Assembly: GCA_023260815.1 (NCBI GenBank)
Contig: JALQUE010000419.1
Coordinates: 1-7,353 of the forward strand
From: Roseovarius sp.
GTDB lineage: Bacteria; Pseudomonadota; Alphaproteobacteria; Rhodobacterales; Rhodobacteraceae
Length of the DNA stretch: 7,353 nt
Direction of reading: 5' to 3'
The notes beneath the pieces are model-generated. The model worked only from the letters and a program-made list of their open reading frames with translations, did not search any database and was not told the origin of the DNA. Below are positions 5,403 to 7,353 of the stretch, piece after piece. Numbering within the stretch: the first letter of the stretch is position 1; every line of letters starts with the position of its first letter. A program made the translations under genes and the position numbers.

Positions 5403-6070
5403 GCTACGGCGTCACATTCCCCCTGTGGCGCGCGGCGGCGGGCGATCACTGGCCCGCCTATGCACAGCACGCCTTCGTCGAGGGCCTTGGCACGGGCCGC
5501 CTGCCGCGCGCGGCGTTCCTGACCTATCTGGTGCAGGATTACATCTTCCTGATCCACTTCTCGCGGGCCTGGGCGCTGGCGGTGACCAAGGCCGAAACCG
5601 TGGACGAGATGCGCCTCGCCGCAGGCACCGTCAACGCGCTCATCAATGACGAGATCGCGTTGCATGTCCGCATCTGTGCCGACGCCGGCCTGACCGAGGC
5701 CGATCTCTTCGCGGCGCAGGAACAGCCCGCCAATATCGCCTATACCCGCTATGTGCTGGATGCGGGCCATTCCGGCGATTTCCTTGATCTTCTCGCCGCT
5801 CTGGCCCCCTGCGTCCTGGGCTATGGCGAGATCGGCGCCCGTCTGGCCACCACCGCCACATCCCGGACCTATGCCGACTGGATCGCCACCTATGCCGGCG
5901 CCGAGTATCAGCAGGTTTGCCACGATGTCGGCGCGCTGATCGACACGGCGGTCGCCCGGCGGCTTGGCGATGCGCCGCAAGACAGCCCGCGCTGGCCCTC
6001 GCTCTGTTCGCGCTTCACCACCGCCACCCGGCTCGAGGTGGGGTTCTGGGACATGGGGCTTGCCACATGA
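5399..6070 (+). CDS. tenA: TenA family aminopyrimidine aminohydrolase, Cys type (TenA_C)
   Basis: 223 residues, full length for TenA (thiaminase II). By comparison with Bacillus subtilis TenA from memory: Asp47 (VQDYIFL) matches Asp44, Tyr115 (NIAYTRY) matches Tyr112, Cys138 (LAPCVLGYGEIG) matches nucleophile Cys135, Tyr165 (ATYAGAEY) matches Tyr163, and Glu213 (RLEVGFWDM) matches Glu205. The Tyr47 position is Phe50, a change also known in other TenA proteins. The enzyme hydrolyses 4-amino-5-aminomethyl-2-methylpyrimidine to HMP in the cytoplasm, feeding ThiD; thiamin cleavage is a lesser activity. Its ATG overlaps the thiY stop, and its stop overlaps the ATPase start, both as ATGA, so translation is coupled through the operon. 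Confidence 0.93.
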   Translation: MSYGVTFPLWRAAAGDHWPAYAQHAFVEGLGTGRLPRAAFLTYLVQDYIFLIHFSRAWALAVTKAETVDEMRLAAGTVNALINDEIALHVRICADAGLTEADLFAAQEQPANIAYTRYVLDAGHSGDFLDLLAALAPCVLGYGEIGARLATTATSRTYADWIATYAGAEYQQVCHDVGALIDTAVARRLGDAPQDSPRWPSLCSRFTTATRLEVGFWDMGLAT

Positions 6071-6792
6071 CAGCCCCCGCGCTGCATGTCTCGGGCACCG
6101 CCCATATCGGCAGTGAACACGTGTTCGGCCCCTTGACGCTTGACGCCAGGGCCGGGCGTTGGACCTGCCTTCTGGGGCCGTCGGGCGTTGGCAAGACCAC
6201 GCTTTTGCGGCTGATCGCGGGGCTGGATGACGTGACACGCTTCGACGGGACGATCTCGGCCTCGGACGGCCAGCCGCTTGACGGGCGTCTGGCGCTGATG
6301 GCGCAAAGCGATCTGTTGATGCCGTGGCTGGACGCGACCGAGAACACCCTCCTTGGCGCGCGTCTGCGCGGCACGCCGCCCGATCATGCCCGCGCCCGCG
6401 ACGTGCTGGACCGGGTGGGATTGTCCGACCATGCCCATAAACGCCCAGGCCAACTGTCCGGCGGGCAACGGCAGCGCGTGGCGCTCGCCCGCACCCTGAT
6501 GGAGGATCGCGCGATTGTCCTTCTGGACGAGCCGTTCTCGGCGCTTGATGCGCGGACCCGGTCGCAGATGCAGGATCTGGCCTGCGACCTGCTGGCCGGG
6601 CGCACCGTGCTGATGGTCACCCATGACCCCGCCGAGGCCGCCCGCGTGGGCGATGCGATCCTCATCATGGCGCCCGACCGGCTGACCCCCGTGCCCCCGC
6701 CGCCCAGCGCGCCGCCCCGCGCCATAGACGATCCCGCCACCCTGCAGGCGCAGGCCGATCTTCTGACCCGGCTGCGCGACAGCGCCGCCTGA
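6067..6792 (+). CDS. thiZ: ABC transporter ATPase, ThiZ-like
   Basis: 241 residues from the ATG at 6067, which overlaps the tenA stop as ATGA; a longer frame open from 5917 only runs through tenA and is rejected. All ATPase motifs are intact: Walker A GPSGVGKT (37-44), Q-loop Gln80 (LMAQSDLLMPW), signature LSGGQ (130-134), Walker B IVLLDEPF with Glu155 (150-157), D-loop SALD (158-161), H-loop His186 (MVTHDPAEA). The Q-loop followed by LLMPW is typical of the nitrate/sulfonate/pyrimidine class of importers. It would power uptake together with ThiY and a permease. The C-terminus is proline-rich (about 208-218). The partner permease is not in the window. Confidence 0.9.
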   Translation: MTAPALHVSGTAHIGSEHVFGPLTLDARAGRWTCLLGPSGVGKTTLLRLIAGLDDVTRFDGTISASDGQPLDGRLALMAQSDLLMPWLDATENTLLGARLRGTPPDHARARDVLDRVGLSDHAHKRPGQLSGGQRQRVALARTLMEDRAIVLLDEPFSALDARTRSQMQDLACDLLAGRTVLMVTHDPAEAARVGDAILIMAPDRLTPVPPPPSAPPRAIDDPATLQAQADLLTRLRDSAA

Positions 6793-6834
6793 TCCCCCCG
6801 CCCGATGCCGCCGCCCGTAGCCAAGGACACCCCG

Positions 6835-7353
6835 ATGCGCCCCACCGACCATCTTCGCGCTCTGGCCGCCGACGATTGGCAAGCCGCCACCACCCATCCC
6901 TTTACCGACGCTCTGGCCGACGGCACCCTGCCCCCGGACCGGATGCTGGCCTATTTGCAGCAAGATCACCTGTTCATCGAAGGCTTCGTGCGCCTGCTGG
7001 CATCCGCCATCGCCCATGCGCCCAGCCTGCCCGATGCGATCCCCGCCGCACAATTCCTCGGGCTGATCTCGGGGCCGGAAAACACCTATTTCCTGCGCGC
7101 CATCGACACCCTTGGCGGGCGCAGCGATCCTCCCGCCCCCGCGGTCCCCATTACGGCCGAGTTTCAGGCGCTGATGGCCCGCGCCGCCCGGTCCGGACGC
7201 TACGAGCAGATGCTCGCGGTGCTGGTGGTCGCGGAATGGATCTATCTCGACTGGGCCACCCCCCACGCCGACAAGGCCGCCGATCTGCCGTTCTGGTTCG
7301 GGGAATGGATCACCCTGCATTGCGGCGCGGGCTTCGAGGGCGTCGTGGCCTAT
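6835..7353 (+). CDS. Second TenA-family protein, Cys-less (TenA_E-like), cut by window edge
   Basis: The frame is open from ATG 6835 to the last base (173 residues seen, about 40-50 missing). AAGGAC at 6823-6828 lies 6 nt before the ATG, and the gene follows the ATPase by 42 bp. TenA features: HPFTDALADGTLPPDRMLAYLQQDHLF (21-47) with Asp44 at the substrate-binding position. Where TenA_C has PCxxxYxE, this protein reads VAEWIYLDW (132-140): Ala133 replaces the nucleophile and Glu134 is adjacent, as in the TenA_E subfamily. Plant TenA_E enzymes deformylate N-formyl-aminopyrimidine efficiently, so this protein may supply the first step and the Cys-type TenA the second (inference). Start choice rests on the ribosome site and alignment with the TenA N-terminus. 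Confidence 0.85.
   Translation, partial: MRPTDHLRALAADDWQAATTHPFTDALADGTLPPDRMLAYLQQDHLFIEGFVRLLASAIAHAPSLPDAIPAAQFLGLISGPENTYFLRAIDTLGGRSDPPAPAVPITAEFQALMARAARSGRYEQMLAVLVVAEWIYLDWATPHADKAADLPFWFGEWITLHCGAGFEGVVAY

Noticed and set aside
5908..7320. Long minus-strand frame of 470 codons across the ATPase and second TenA
   Set aside because: It lies antisense to two genes with full family motifs, is Gly/Arg/Gln-rich in the way of GC-rich shadow frames, and matches no family.
1..7353. CRISPR array, tRNA/rRNA genes, insertion sequences, toxin-antitoxin or phage genes
   Set aside because: No spaced repeats, tRNA-like folds, transposase motifs or terminal inverted repeats were seen; every sizeable stretch is explained by the listed genes.

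Overview
The window is GC-rich, with short 4-bp (ATGA) gene overlaps, and looks like an alphaproteobacterium. The gene families and their arrangement fit Rhodobacterales (a Roseobacter or Rhodobacter relative) best; this is inferred from protein character, since no rRNA is present.

Left block (1-2236): a divergent pair of transcription units for aromatic-acid catabolism. On the minus strand is the N-terminal 320 residues of an FAD monooxygenase of the salicylyl-CoA 5-hydroxylase / 2-aminobenzoyl-CoA monooxygenase type, cut by the left window edge. On the plus strand are a 4-hydroxybenzoyl-CoA-type thioesterase and an overlapping IclR-family regulator. The 87-bp gap between the two units holds a perfect 10-bp inverted repeat that I propose as the IclR operator. 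Together they suggest hydroxylation and thioester release of an aryl-CoA.

Middle (2237-2430): a non-coding gap between convergent genes. It has three tandem 12-bp repeats, each carrying a sequence that looks like the 3' tail of 16S rRNA (anti-Shine-Dalgarno), and one nested hairpin.

Second block (2431-4040, minus strand): an H-NOX protein followed by a translationally coupled HNOBA-GGDEF diguanylate cyclase. This is the soluble guanylate cyclase layout split over two genes, with a c-di-GMP cyclase in place of the guanylate cyclase. The cyclase looks intact (GGDEF plus RxxD I-site). The H-NOX appears to lack the proximal heme-ligand histidine (Pro instead) and most of the YxSxR motif, so its input signal is uncertain.

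Right block (4180-7353, plus strand): a thiamin-pyrimidine salvage operon under a TPP riboswitch. The order is riboswitch, possible 42-codon leader ORF behind a Shine-Dalgarno-sequestering hairpin, ThiY-like binding protein, a TenA with the catalytic Cys, a ThiZ-like ATPase, and a second TenA without the Cys (TenA_E-like), cut by the right edge. No membrane permease (ThiX) lies in the window; it would be expected downstream. The likely job is to import N-formyl-aminopyrimidine from degraded thiamin and convert it to HMP, switched off when TPP is plentiful.

Most notable: the His-less H-NOX coupled to an intact cyclase, the two-TenA salvage operon with a leader ORF controlled by the riboswitch, and the triple anti-SD-like repeat.
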